Below, piece after piece: positions 25,759 to 33,487 of a DNA stretch of 64,000 nucleotides. This stretch comes from JADKHR01 sp041917295 (GTDB taxonomy: Bacteria > Elusimicrobiota > Elusimicrobia > FEN-1173), in the NCBI GenBank assembly GCA_041917295.1, contig JAYRXX010000021.1, positions 124,001 through 188,000 of the forward strand, in the 5' to 3' direction. Under the pieces are notes generated by a model, which made no database searches, was not told the origin of the DNA, and saw only the letters and a program-made list of their open reading frames with translations. Position 1 is the first letter of the stretch. Each line of letters opens with the position of its first letter. Made by a program: the position numbers and the translations under genes.

Positions 25759-27639
25759 TCACCTCGCTCCGAAAAATCGTTCTAGCGTGGCCAGCCGAAT
25801 TCCCAAGGGGGGGCGGTCGCGGGGGTCTCCGCGGACGTCAATCACGCACGGTCTCCCGGAACGTATGGCTCGGCGCAGAGATTCTTCTACGTCGCCGGGT
25901 CGTTCTGCTCGAAAAGCCAACGCCCCCACTGCTTCGCCGATACCCGCCGCATCCACCCTGTGATTGAACAATGATGTGTTAAATTTTCCCTTGAACTGAA
26001 TACTTTCCCCCACATGGACCATTCCGTGCCCGCCGTTGTTCATGACCACCCAAATCACAGGAATATTATTTTCAACCGCCGTGTGAACTTCCATGCCGTT
26101 CATGGCGAACGAACCGTCCCCCACCAGGGCCACCACCGGGCGGTCCGGAGCGGCCATTTTACCGCCAATCGCGCCCGCCACCGCATGCCCCATGGACCCA
26201 AACCCCATGTTGATGAAAAAGGTTCCGGGCTCTTGAACCTGGAAATAGTGGAGCGCCCACGCCATCACGTTTCCAATGTCGACAAAAAGAATGCCGTTCG
26301 AAGGCAAGGCGCGGCGAAGTTCGGAGATCACCCGTTGGGGCCGAATAGGGACCTCGGGGCTTTCCATGGCCTGATTCTCAAATGAACGCGGCGATTTCTC
26401 CTTGACCGTTCGAAGGTAAGCCAACCGTTCTTCCACATCTTTTTTGGTTTGATACCAGCCCGAGGCCCGGCTCAATTCAAAATTCAGTTCATTCAAAACG
26501 GGCTTGGCGTTTCCAACCAGGGCCACGTCGACGGGATAATTTTTTCCGATCTCCCTTTCGTCCACATCAATCTGGAGCAACCATCGATCTTCGCCCACAC
26601 GAGAATCCCACGCGTGGCAAGACGCCTCTCCAAAACTTGTTCCAATCGCCAACAGCAGGTCAACCTCTTTGGACAGGATCACCGCATCGGCCTGGGGAGA
26701 CCCCGCCATTCCAAAAACCCCCAAAGACAGAACGTGATTCTCAGGAAAAACACCTTTTCCTTTGGGCGTCGTGGCCACCGGGATTCCCAGTCGTTCCGCC
26801 ACAGCCAACAACTCGTCATACGCGCGAGAAATATGAACCCCGTACCCCGCCAAGATGGCCGGCCGCTTCGCCCGCAGGAGCAGTTTCGCCGCGTTTTTGA
26901 CCGATTGGCGATCAAACAACGCGGACGGCGATCGGTATTGAGTGGGACGGCGGATATCCGCAATCGCTTCTCTCTTCATCATGTCCGCCGGGAGGCTGAG
27001 GTGAATGGGGCCGGGACGGCCGGTGAGGCCGGTGCGCAGGAGGTGGCGGGTGATGTCGGCGATTTTTTCTGGAGTCATCAGCATCACGCTGGCTTTGGTG
27101 ACGTCGCGGTACATGTCCACAATGTCGATACCCAGCGGGGAACTTTCCTGGGCCGCGCCTTTTCCGAACGCCGACAGCGCAACTTGGGCTGTGACCAACA
27201 AGATCGGGACGGAATCCCGATAGGCGCACGCCACGCCTGTTAACGCGTTGGTCGCGCCGGGGCCCGTGGTGGCACAACAGACGCCCAACCGGCCCGACAC
27301 CCGGGCGTATCCATCCGCCATAAACGAGGCGCCCTCTTCGTGTTTGGCGATGATGGGGCGAATTTTACCGCGGTCGAAAATTCCCTCAAAAAACGGCATG
27401 AGCGGGCCGCCGGGGATTCCGAAAATGGTGTCCACCCCCTCCTGTTCCAAGTAGGCCAACAACACCTGTACCGCCGGAAGCATAGTAACCGGGACGTTGG
27501 ACGAATTGGGAAGAGGCTCGGAAACTGGGACAGGCGAAACGGATGGGGATTCAGGAACGGGCGGGGGGGCCGGAGAAAGAACGGGTTCGGCCGTGATTTC
27601 GGCGTTTGCGTTGACCAACGACGTCGCATCCGCTTGCAT
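25759..27639 (-). CDS. Thiamine-diphosphate enzyme of the acetolactate synthase family
   Basis: A 626-residue ThDP enzyme. A Pro/Ser/Val-rich tail of about 50 residues precedes the catalytic core. Domain 1 has EQEGVDTIFGIPGG and the activating Glu in AKHEEGASFMADGYAR, and TTGPGATNALTGVA. The central FAD-like domain follows, and domain 3 has the ThDP motif GDGSFAMNGMEVHTAVENN with NNGGHGM. The order is that of IlvB and relatives (oxalyl-CoA decarboxylase, sulfoacetaldehyde acetyltransferase). No IlvN regulatory subunit is nearby and the N-terminal extension is unusual, so a biosynthetic acetolactate synthase is not assured. It starts the unit with the O-methyltransferase and is preceded by a good promoter. 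Confidence 0.85.
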   Translation of the reverse strand: MQADATSLVNANAEITAEPVLSPAPPPVPESPSVSPVPVSEPLPNSSNVPVTMLPAVQVLLAYLEQEGVDTIFGIPGGPLMPFFEGIFDRGKIRPIIAKHEEGASFMADGYARVSGRLGVCCATTGPGATNALTGVACAYRDSVPILLVTAQVALSAFGKGAAQESSPLGIDIVDMYRDVTKASVMLMTPEKIADITRHLLRTGLTGRPGPIHLSLPADMMKREAIADIRRPTQYRSPSALFDRQSVKNAAKLLLRAKRPAILAGYGVHISRAYDELLAVAERLGIPVATTPKGKGVFPENHVLSLGVFGMAGSPQADAVILSKEVDLLLAIGTSFGEASCHAWDSRVGEDRWLLQIDVDEREIGKNYPVDVALVGNAKPVLNELNFELSRASGWYQTKKDVEERLAYLRTVKEKSPRSFENQAMESPEVPIRPQRVISELRRALPSNGILFVDIGNVMAWALHYFQVQEPGTFFINMGFGSMGHAVAGAIGGKMAAPDRPVVALVGDGSFAMNGMEVHTAVENNIPVIWVVMNNGGHGMVHVGESIQFKGKFNTSLFNHRVDAAGIGEAVGALAFRAERPGDVEESLRRAIRSGRPCVIDVRGDPRDRPPLGIRLATLERFFGAR

Positions 27640-27807
27640 GAAGAGTCACCCTGATATTTGTCCGCTCGTCAAAAGTTCGGAGGGCCGCCCTCGGGCCGCA
27701 TGAGCCACCACAGGCGTACAGGGGTTGGGTAGGTGTGCTCCGGACGCCTCCCAACGCCCATCGCCACTGCCCCGCGGGTTGATTTCCAGCGGAGCTTACG
27801 GGCCTTA

Positions 27808-27835
27808 TATATACTTATTTAATAGTTATTGTCAA
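27808..27835 (-). promoter_or_regulatory. sigma70-type promoter of the TPP-enzyme operon
   Basis: Minus-strand TTGACA (27830-27835), 16 bases, then TATATA (27808-27813). It lies after the ssrA terminator and about 170 bases before the TPP-enzyme start, leaving a long leader. No clear riboswitch or leader-peptide structure was recognised in that leader (27640-27800). Confidence 0.7.
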
Positions 27836-27849
27836 TAGGGCGGAAAAAT

Positions 27850-27884
27850 AAAAAGGCCCTTCCCGTCGAGGGAAAGGCCTTTTT
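27850..27884 (-). terminator. Rho-independent terminator of ssrA
   Basis: Arms AAAAAGGCCTTTCCC and GGGAAGGGCCTTTTT pair around a short loop (TCGAC on the minus strand) with one G-T wobble, and a T-rich run follows. It is 19 bases beyond the tmRNA 3' end. The symmetric A and T tracts would let it work in both directions. Confidence 0.85.
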
Positions 27885-27902
27885 GGAGTAAACCCCACCA
27901 AT

Positions 27903-28250
27903 TGGTGGAGGTGGCGGGAATCGAACCCGCGTCCGGGAGTGCATCAGTCCGGTCACTACAGGCTTAGCCTAGGCTTGGTCTCGCGCCCGGGGTGTCCCTA
28001 GACAGAACGACCCAGGCGCCAGCTCCGTTGTTTTCTCGTCGGTCCCGACGAAACGCGCGGGATGCGACCAGCCGGCTAATGGCGCTCGTTCCCGGTAGCC
28101 GGCGTTCTGGGACGAGCGTCACGGCTGTTTAGGCCGCGAGAGCCAACTCAGTGTTGGCGTTTAACGGTTTGCCCGTTTTTTAACGAAGCGCGGACGACTT
28201 CGGCCTGCGACCTGAACCTCAAACACCCTCGTCGAACCCTGTTCACCCCC
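27903..28250 (-). ncRNA. ssrA: tmRNA (ssrA)
   Basis: The transfer-messenger RNA rescues ribosomes stalled on broken mRNA and tags the products for proteolysis. The 5' end GGGGGTGAACAGGGTTCGAC and the 3' end GGCGGGTTCGATTCCCGCC followed by ACCTCCACCA form the tRNA-like half, with 7-bp acceptor pairing (GGGGGTG with CACCTCC) and an encoded CCA. The reading frame near positions 93-122 of the RNA reads GCC AAC ACT GAG TTG GCT CTC GCG GCC TAA, giving tag peptide ANTELALAA (AANTELALAA with the charged Ala). The ALAA end is the usual ClpXP/ClpAP degron. Pseudoknot-like GC segments follow. The gene is about 348 bases, a normal one-piece tmRNA. Confidence 0.95.
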
Positions 28251-28275
28251 GTGCGGGAATTCGGGCGCTATGCGC

Positions 28276-28318
28276 CCGCCGCACGCACTCCCGCTCTGCC
28301 GGGAGTGCCAACAACTTA
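28276..28318. repeat. Palindromic repeat, short copy (B), upstream of ssrA
   Basis: GCACTCCCG (28285-28293) and CGGGAGTGC (28300-28308) form a perfect 9-bp stem with a six-base loop. Flanks CCGCCGCACG on one side and CCAACAACTTA on the other match those of the long copy at 28342-28459 nearly base for base, so the two are a diverged direct duplication. A further small stem (GGGCGC/GCGCCC, about 28262-28276) lies between it and the tmRNA 5' end. Confidence 0.75.
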
Positions 28319-28341
28319 GATGTCAGCTCTGCACATTGGTC

Positions 28342-28459
28342 CGCCACACGCACTCCCGCTCCCCCATCCTGTCCCTTCCTACAGACAGGGACCTTGCGTG
28401 GCCGCAAGGCTGACTGGGACGGTACGTAGCCGCACCGTGCCGGGAGTGCCAACAGCTTA
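28342..28459. repeat. Palindromic repeat, long copy (A), with 82-base hairpin-rich insert
   Basis: The arms GCACTCCCG (28350-28358) and CGGGAGTGC (28441-28449), with flanks CCGCCACACG and CCAACAGCTTA, match the short copy, but here 82 bases separate them. The insert has its own stems: GTCCCT/AGGGAC (28371-28376 with 28387-28392), CCTTGCG/CGCAAGG (28392-28398 with 28403-28409) and CGGT/ACCG. Folded as RNA this gives a multibranched structure closed by the 9-bp stem. Confidence 0.7.
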
Positions 28460-28514
28460 ACAGAGAGACCCGTACACAAGGCGTTGCCGATTATTTTATC
28501 ATTTCCCGACGATA

Positions 28515-28850
28515 TTAGTTGGAATTTTCGATGGCGTAGGTGAGTGCGTGGCGCACACGACGGCGATCTTCGCCCTGCCGGAAGTTGAGACCCGTCACAA
28601 ACGATCCCATATTTCCTTCACTGCGGGCCACAACAACTGGTACGCGGCGAAACTCGAAACGGCCGGCAATGGCAAAGTCCAGGTATACCACCTCACCGGG
28701 TTCCCAGGATTCTAAGGTTTCGATGCGCAACCCCGAAAAACTGATGTCCCGGATGATCGCCCGGCCCACTTTCTGGCCTTCCGCCTGACGATAAATATCG
28801 CCGCCAACAAAAAAACTGACCCTGTTATGGGCTCGTTGATCGGATATCAT
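28515..28850 (-). CDS. PilZ-domain protein
   Basis: A 111-residue single-domain protein. It has the RxxxR-type start (RAHNRVSFF, about 6-14) and the D/NxSxxG element (RDISFSGLRIE, about 34-44) that together bind cyclic di-GMP in PilZ domains, followed by the expected six-strand pattern (GEVVYLDFAI, RRVPVVVARS, FVTGLNF). It probably transmits c-di-GMP levels to motility or envelope machinery; the partner is unknown. AAGGCGG precedes the ATG by five bases. It lies between the Ste24 protease gene and ssrA, outside the main pilus clusters. Confidence 0.85.
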   Translation of the reverse strand: MISDQRAHNRVSFFVGGDIYRQAEGQKVGRAIIRDISFSGLRIETLESWEPGEVVYLDFAIAGRFEFRRVPVVVARSEGNMGSFVTGLNFRQGEDRRRVRHALTYAIENSN

Positions 28851-29096
28851 TTTGACCGCCTTTTCGCTCGAAATAATCCTGGAACAGGCGACACACGTCG
28901 ATCTCCAGAATTCCCCTCCCGACTTCCGCGCGGTGATTCAAGACAGAACGCCGGAAACCCCGGCCCCTGCTTTATGATCCCCAATTGCGAAGACCACGCA
29001 CTTAAAACAGGAATAAAATACCGATAGCCCTAAGTGCTCACACGGCCATGGTAGTATAAAAGGCCCAGACAAACAAGGGTATACGACTTAAAAAAT
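28851..29096. other. Spacer between the Ste24-type protease and pilZ genes
   Basis: About 246 bases with no confident gene. On the minus strand a possible -10 TATACT occurs near 29050 without a good -35. A 38-codon open frame from a TTG at 28941 overlaps the pilZ start but has no ribosome-binding site; it is not called. Confidence 0.5.
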
Positions 29097-30323
29097 TTAA
29101 TCCAAAGCGCGAACGCGCTCGACCAACGGCGGGTGGGTGTGGTGCAACGCCACGTAAAAAGGGTGGGGCGTCAGATTGGCCAAACTGTTTGCGGACAGCT
29201 TTTTAAGGCCCGTCGCCAAGGCCTGGCCGGACCCCAACGTTTCCGTCGCGTAGCGGTCGGCCTCAAACTCATGACGCCGCGACAGGGCATGAAGAGGAAG
29301 AGCCAAGAGAAAATTCACCGGGCTAAACAAAATTCCAAACACGGCGAACCCCGCGTAGATGGACGGGGCCACCTTGAACGCCTCAAAAAGGGCCGTCCAA
29401 TTCAAGGCCAGAGATAAAATGAAAAGTGTCGCGCCGGTTTGAGCGACGCTCAAAACAAACCCTTTCCAAACGTGGCCTTTCTTGTGGTGGCCGATTTCGT
29501 GGGCCAGAACACCCACCAATTCGTCCACCGAATGTTTTTCAACCAAGGTGTCGAACAGGGCGATCCGTTTGTTTTTTCCAAACCCCGTAAAAAACGCGTT
29601 GCCCTTGGCGGACCGCTTGGACCCGTCCATGACAAAAAGGTTCGAGAGAGGATACCCCACGCGTTCGGCATAGGCGAAGATGGCCCGGCGCAAATCGCCC
29701 TCCGGAAGAGGGGTGAACTTATTAAAAAGCGGAAGAATCCAGGTGGGCGCCACAAACTGTAGCAAGAGCGTGAACCCCGTCACCGAGGCCCAAGCCCAGA
29801 TCCACGCCGAGGCACCCAACCGCCCAAAAAACCATAGCAAAAGGGCCAACAGCGGACCGCCGATCACGGTTGTCAGCAGAAGACCTTTGAGCCGATCCAA
29901 GACGAAGGTCCTGGGCGTGGTTTTATTAAAACCGAATCGTTCTTCAAGGACAAACGTGGCGTATATGGAAAAAGGCAAGCCGAAGAGTTCGTTCAGGAGA
30001 AAAAGACTTCCCAAATAAATCACGCCGGTAGAGACCTGGGAAAAACCAAAAGGGCCAACAACCCGATCCAGTAAACCAAACCCTCCCCAAAACCAAAAAA
30101 CCAGCAGGCCCCCCAGTTTCACGGAGGACTCAACAAAACCAAAGCGGGTTTTGGCGCGGGTGTATTCCTGGGCCCGGGCGTATTTTTCCCGGTCATAAAC
30201 GTCTTCAAAACCGGGCGGAGGAACTTTTTGAAGGGCCCTGAGGTTTAAATAATCAGCAATCCATTCCACTCCCTGAACAAGAATAAGAGTTGCCACCATC
30301 CAGAAACCAAGAGTCGTTGGCAT
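29097..30323 (-). CDS. Ste24-type M48 membrane metalloprotease
   Basis: A 408-residue integral membrane zinc protease similar to CAAX prenyl protease 1 (Ste24), which bacteria use for membrane-protein quality control. The zinc motif is LAHEIGHHKKGH (about 265-276), the third ligand is in RRHEFEADRYA, and the preceding FFTGFGKNKRIALFDTLVEKH is typical of the family. About seven hydrophobic helices surround these. The frame is open far upstream over the RND gene, but the ATG at 30323 shares its first base with the RND stop (TAATG) and GGAGAAATA precedes it, which fixes the start. It is the last gene of the envelope operon and may clear jammed or misfolded pump proteins, an inference. Confidence 0.92.
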   Translation of the reverse strand: MPTTLGFWMVATLILVQGVEWIADYLNLRALQKVPPPGFEDVYDREKYARAQEYTRAKTRFGFVESSVKLGGLLVFWFWGGFGLLDRVVGPFGFSQVSTGVIYLGSLFLLNELFGLPFSIYATFVLEERFGFNKTTPRTFVLDRLKGLLLTTVIGGPLLALLLWFFGRLGASAWIWAWASVTGFTLLLQFVAPTWILPLFNKFTPLPEGDLRRAIFAYAERVGYPLSNLFVMDGSKRSAKGNAFFTGFGKNKRIALFDTLVEKHSVDELVGVLAHEIGHHKKGHVWKGFVLSVAQTGATLFILSLALNWTALFEAFKVAPSIYAGFAVFGILFSPVNFLLALPLHALSRRHEFEADRYATETLGSGQALATGLKKLSANSLANLTPHPFYVALHHTHPPLVERVRALD

Positions 30324-33300
30324 TATTTCTCCTTTGTTGTCGCGCCCGCAATTTTCTTGACGATGCGGCCAAAGAAATGGGCGAGGGGGGCGATCGCCCG
30401 GCCGCTGATCGACCGGGCGTCTTCGATCAGGACGTAGGCTGTGGGCATCAGAAACAGGGTCATGGGCATGGCGATCATCAGCCCCCAGGCCAAGGCCAGC
30501 GCCATGGGCGAAACGAAAGGCTCGTAGCCGTTCATGCCAAAAGTGTCTTGCATAAATTTTCCGTAAGCCGTGGGCAACAGTCCCAACAGCGTCGTCACCG
30601 AACTGGCAAAAATGGGCCGCAACCGGACCACCGCGCCTTGCACCGCGGCCTCTTTCACGCCTTGCCCTTCTTCCCGCCGCTGGTTGATGAAACTCACCAA
30701 AACAATTCCGTTGTTGACCACGACGCCGGTCATGGCCACCACCCCCAACAGCGCCATGAAACTCACCGGCTGGTTGTGCAACAACAAGGCCCACACGACC
30801 CCCAACATACCGATTGGAATGGACAACAAGATCATGAACGGCTGAATGTAAGACTTAAAAATCGCGGCGAGGATAACAAAATCCAAAAAGATCGCCACCC
30901 CGAACGCCCGATAGAGCGAACGAAGCGATTTGTTGGTCTCCTCTTCTTCTCCTCCATAAACCAACTCATAGCCCGGAAACTCGTCGGAAAGGCTCTTGAA
31001 TTCTTTTTTCAAACGCAGGTTGATTTCCCGAGACGTCGCAACCGTCGTGTCCACGTCCGCGGAAACCGTGACGGCGGGACGGAAGTTGTACCGTTCCAAG
31101 GAAGGCGGGCCGTGGACTTTTTCGACCCGAGCCACGGCCCCCAACCGAACGGGACGTCCTTGGGGATTGAGCACGTCCAACGACAACAGTTCCTCGGTCC
31201 GGGCCCGCTGATCCGGCTGAAGCCGAACGCGGATTTTAATTTCGTCCTGTTCGTTTTCGCGGCGGATCACGCTGGCCTCGCCGCCGTCCACCGCATACAA
31301 AATATTCTGCGCCACCCCCGCCACAGACAATCCGGCGAAAGCCGCCTCCCGGGGGTTGAGGACCACGCGCATTTGAACCTTGCCGCCTTCCCGGGAATCC
31401 CGCAAATCGCGGACCCCGGACCAGGACGCCAGGTTTTTTTTGACGTCGTCGACGATCCGGCCGATAACCGCCGGGTCCCGGCCGCGGACCAAAACCTGCA
31501 CCGCTTTGCCCACGGGCGGGCCCGTACGAAGCTCTTCAAACACCACCCGGCCGCCGCCCGGAATATCTTTCAGTTGTTCCCGCAAATCAGCGATGAGTGT
31601 TTTCGTTTTTCGTTTTCGTTTTTCTTCCGGCGTCAAAAACACCCGGGCTTGGGCATAAGACGTGCCGGCCCGCATTTCTTCCTCAAATCCTTTCAGGCCC
31701 ACGTTCGAGGTGAGGGCCTCCAAATCCCCCGCCGTCGTTTTCAAGACCGCCTGTTCAATGTGCGCCATGGCCCGTTCGGTTTGTTTCAGATGGGTTCCTT
31801 CCGGCATATCCAGCTGAACAAAGAATTGGTCGACCAAACCCGCCGGAAAGAGAACAAACTTAAGCCGATGCCGCGCGATCAAGACGGTCGCCCCAATCAC
31901 GGCCGACATCAGAAGCAATAATTTGAACCGATGATGGACCGCCCAGGACACCGCGACCCGAAAACCGTTTTGCGCGTGGCGAAACCAGCCCCGGGCCTCG
32001 GATTCCTCGGTGATCGGTTTTCCAAAAGGGACCAATTCGGCCACATGGCCGGGCAAAATAAAAAACGCCTCGAACGCGCTCGCGAGAAAGGCCAGCACCA
32101 CGATGATCGGGATCATCAACAAAAATTTGCCCATGATTCCCGTGACCAACGCGAAGGGCAAAAACGCCGCCGACGTGGACGCCACCGACGCCAACACCGG
32201 CACCACCACTTCGCGCGTTCCGTCGAGCGCCGCCTGAATCGGGGCCTTGCCCATCTCCAGATGACGATAAATGTTTTCCGCCACCACCACAGAATCGTCG
32301 TCCAGCATCCCCAACACGATGATAAACGCCAACAGCGACATCAAGTTGATGGTGAACCCCAGGGGCACCGCCAACGCGAACGCCGCCGCAAACGAAAGAG
32401 GGACCCCCAACGCCGCCACCAGAGCCAATCGCCAATCCAAAAAGAGGAAAAGCGCGGCCAAGATCAGAATCCCCCCCTGCACCAGGTTGTTGGTCATCAC
32501 CGACAAACGCCGTTTGATGAAAAAGGACCAGTCGTCCGAAGCCACGAGGGTTAGCCCCTGCTGTTGGGCCCGGGCGGTGAACTTGGCTTGAACGTCCCGC
32601 ACGGCCCTCGCCAATCGGATCGTGTCTCCCGAACGAAGTTTTCGGACGTTTAAATCAATGCTCGGAAGGCCGTTGGCCCGGTAAAGGAACCGAGGCTCCT
32701 CGAACCGTTCGGTGACTTCGGCCACGTCTTTGACCCGAAGAAATTGCCGGGAATCGTTGCCCCGCACGATGAAGTCCCCCACCTCGGACGCGGTCAAAAC
32801 CGATCCCATGACACGAACCCAGAGTTCTTGGGTGCCGATTTCCACAGTGCCCGCGGAAACGTCGGTGTTGCGGGCGCGTACCGCGGCGGCCAGTTCGGCC
32901 AAGGTCAGCTGATGGGCGTTGAGCCGGCGGCGGTCGGCCTCGATCCAGATCTCGCGCTTTTTGTATCCGTTCTTTTCCACCCGGGACACGCCGGGAAGGT
33001 CTTCCACCACGTCCGCCAGTTCCTCGGAAAAGTGCCGGCGAACCTCTTCGTCCCCCCCCGCCACCGACAACGTGATCAGGGGCCGATCGCTGGTCAGCTC
33101 CTGAACCACCGGCCGGTCCACCTCGGCCGGAAAATCCGTGACCCGGTTGACGCCCTGTTCGATGTCGTTGACGGCCCGGTCGATTTGACGTTTCGACAGA
33201 TCCTCGTCCAGCCGAACGGTGATGACGGACCGGTTTTCCAAGGACGACGAAAACACTTTTTCAATTCCGGCCACCGGCCGAAGCTGTTCTTCGATTTTTG

Positions 33301-33487
33301 TGGTAACCAACCGTTCCACTTCTTCCGGCGAGGCGCCGGGGTAAAGGGTGGTAATAACCACAATGTCAAAATCAATTTCCGGAAACGCCTCCCGACGCAC
33401 ATGGAAAAACTGATACCCGCCCACCACCAACAGGAAAAGCGTGATGAGGTTGGTCACCACCGGCCGACGGAGAAAGAAATTAATCAT
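30323..33487 (-). CDS. RND efflux transporter B (AcrB/HAE1 family)
   Basis: A 1054-residue inner-membrane proton-driven pump of normal RND length. It starts MINFFLRRPVVTNLITLFLL, has the two large periplasmic porter regions, and GMLDDDSVVVAENIYRH in helix 4, where the family has GMxVDDAIVVVEN; the essential Asp pair is present with an extra Asp. The later helix block VVAMTGVVVNNGIVLVSFIN keeps the usual charged region. HAE1 pumps export hydrophobic drugs, lipids or other amphiphiles; the substrate here is unknown. The ATG overlaps the end of the TolC gene upstream by eight bases and the protease gene follows by a one-base overlap. Confidence 0.95.
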   Translation of the reverse strand: MINFFLRRPVVTNLITLFLLVVGGYQFFHVRREAFPEIDFDIVVITTLYPGASPEEVERLVTTKIEEQLRPVAGIEKVFSSSLENRSVITVRLDEDLSKRQIDRAVNDIEQGVNRVTDFPAEVDRPVVQELTSDRPLITLSVAGGDEEVRRHFSEELADVVEDLPGVSRVEKNGYKKREIWIEADRRRLNAHQLTLAELAAAVRARNTDVSAGTVEIGTQELWVRVMGSVLTASEVGDFIVRGNDSRQFLRVKDVAEVTERFEEPRFLYRANGLPSIDLNVRKLRSGDTIRLARAVRDVQAKFTARAQQQGLTLVASDDWSFFIKRRLSVMTNNLVQGGILILAALFLFLDWRLALVAALGVPLSFAAAFALAVPLGFTINLMSLLAFIIVLGMLDDDSVVVAENIYRHLEMGKAPIQAALDGTREVVVPVLASVASTSAAFLPFALVTGIMGKFLLMIPIIVVLAFLASAFEAFFILPGHVAELVPFGKPITEESEARGWFRHAQNGFRVAVSWAVHHRFKLLLLMSAVIGATVLIARHRLKFVLFPAGLVDQFFVQLDMPEGTHLKQTERAMAHIEQAVLKTTAGDLEALTSNVGLKGFEEEMRAGTSYAQARVFLTPEEKRKRKTKTLIADLREQLKDIPGGGRVVFEELRTGPPVGKAVQVLVRGRDPAVIGRIVDDVKKNLASWSGVRDLRDSREGGKVQMRVVLNPREAAFAGLSVAGVAQNILYAVDGGEASVIRRENEQDEIKIRVRLQPDQRARTEELLSLDVLNPQGRPVRLGAVARVEKVHGPPSLERYNFRPAVTVSADVDTTVATSREINLRLKKEFKSLSDEFPGYELVYGGEEEETNKSLRSLYRAFGVAIFLDFVILAAIFKSYIQPFMILLSIPIGMLGVVWALLLHNQPVSFMALLGVVAMTGVVVNNGIVLVSFINQRREEGQGVKEAAVQGAVVRLRPIFASSVTTLLGLLPTAYGKFMQDTFGMNGYEPFVSPMALALAWGLMIAMPMTLFLMPTAYVLIEDARSISGRAIAPLAHFFGRIVKKIAGATTKEK

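Noticed and set aside
25759..27639. TPP enzyme as biosynthetic acetolactate synthase (ilvB)
   Set aside because: No ilvN or ilvC nearby, a Pro-rich N-terminal extension, and a methyltransferase partner; kept at family level.
28276..28459. Repeats upstream of ssrA as a CRISPR array
   Set aside because: Only two copies, arms are palindromic and widely separated, with no regular spacers and no cas genes nearby.
28825..28941. 38-codon frame on the minus strand before pilZ (from TTG)
   Set aside because: Looks partly protein-like (ILEIDVCRLFQDYFERK) but has no ribosome-binding site, overlaps pilZ and could not be linked to a family.
30323..30794. Upstream extension of the Ste24-type protease by about 157 codons
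   Set aside because: The extension lies wholly in the RND gene in another frame and is compositionally unlike protein; the TAATG junction gives the real start.
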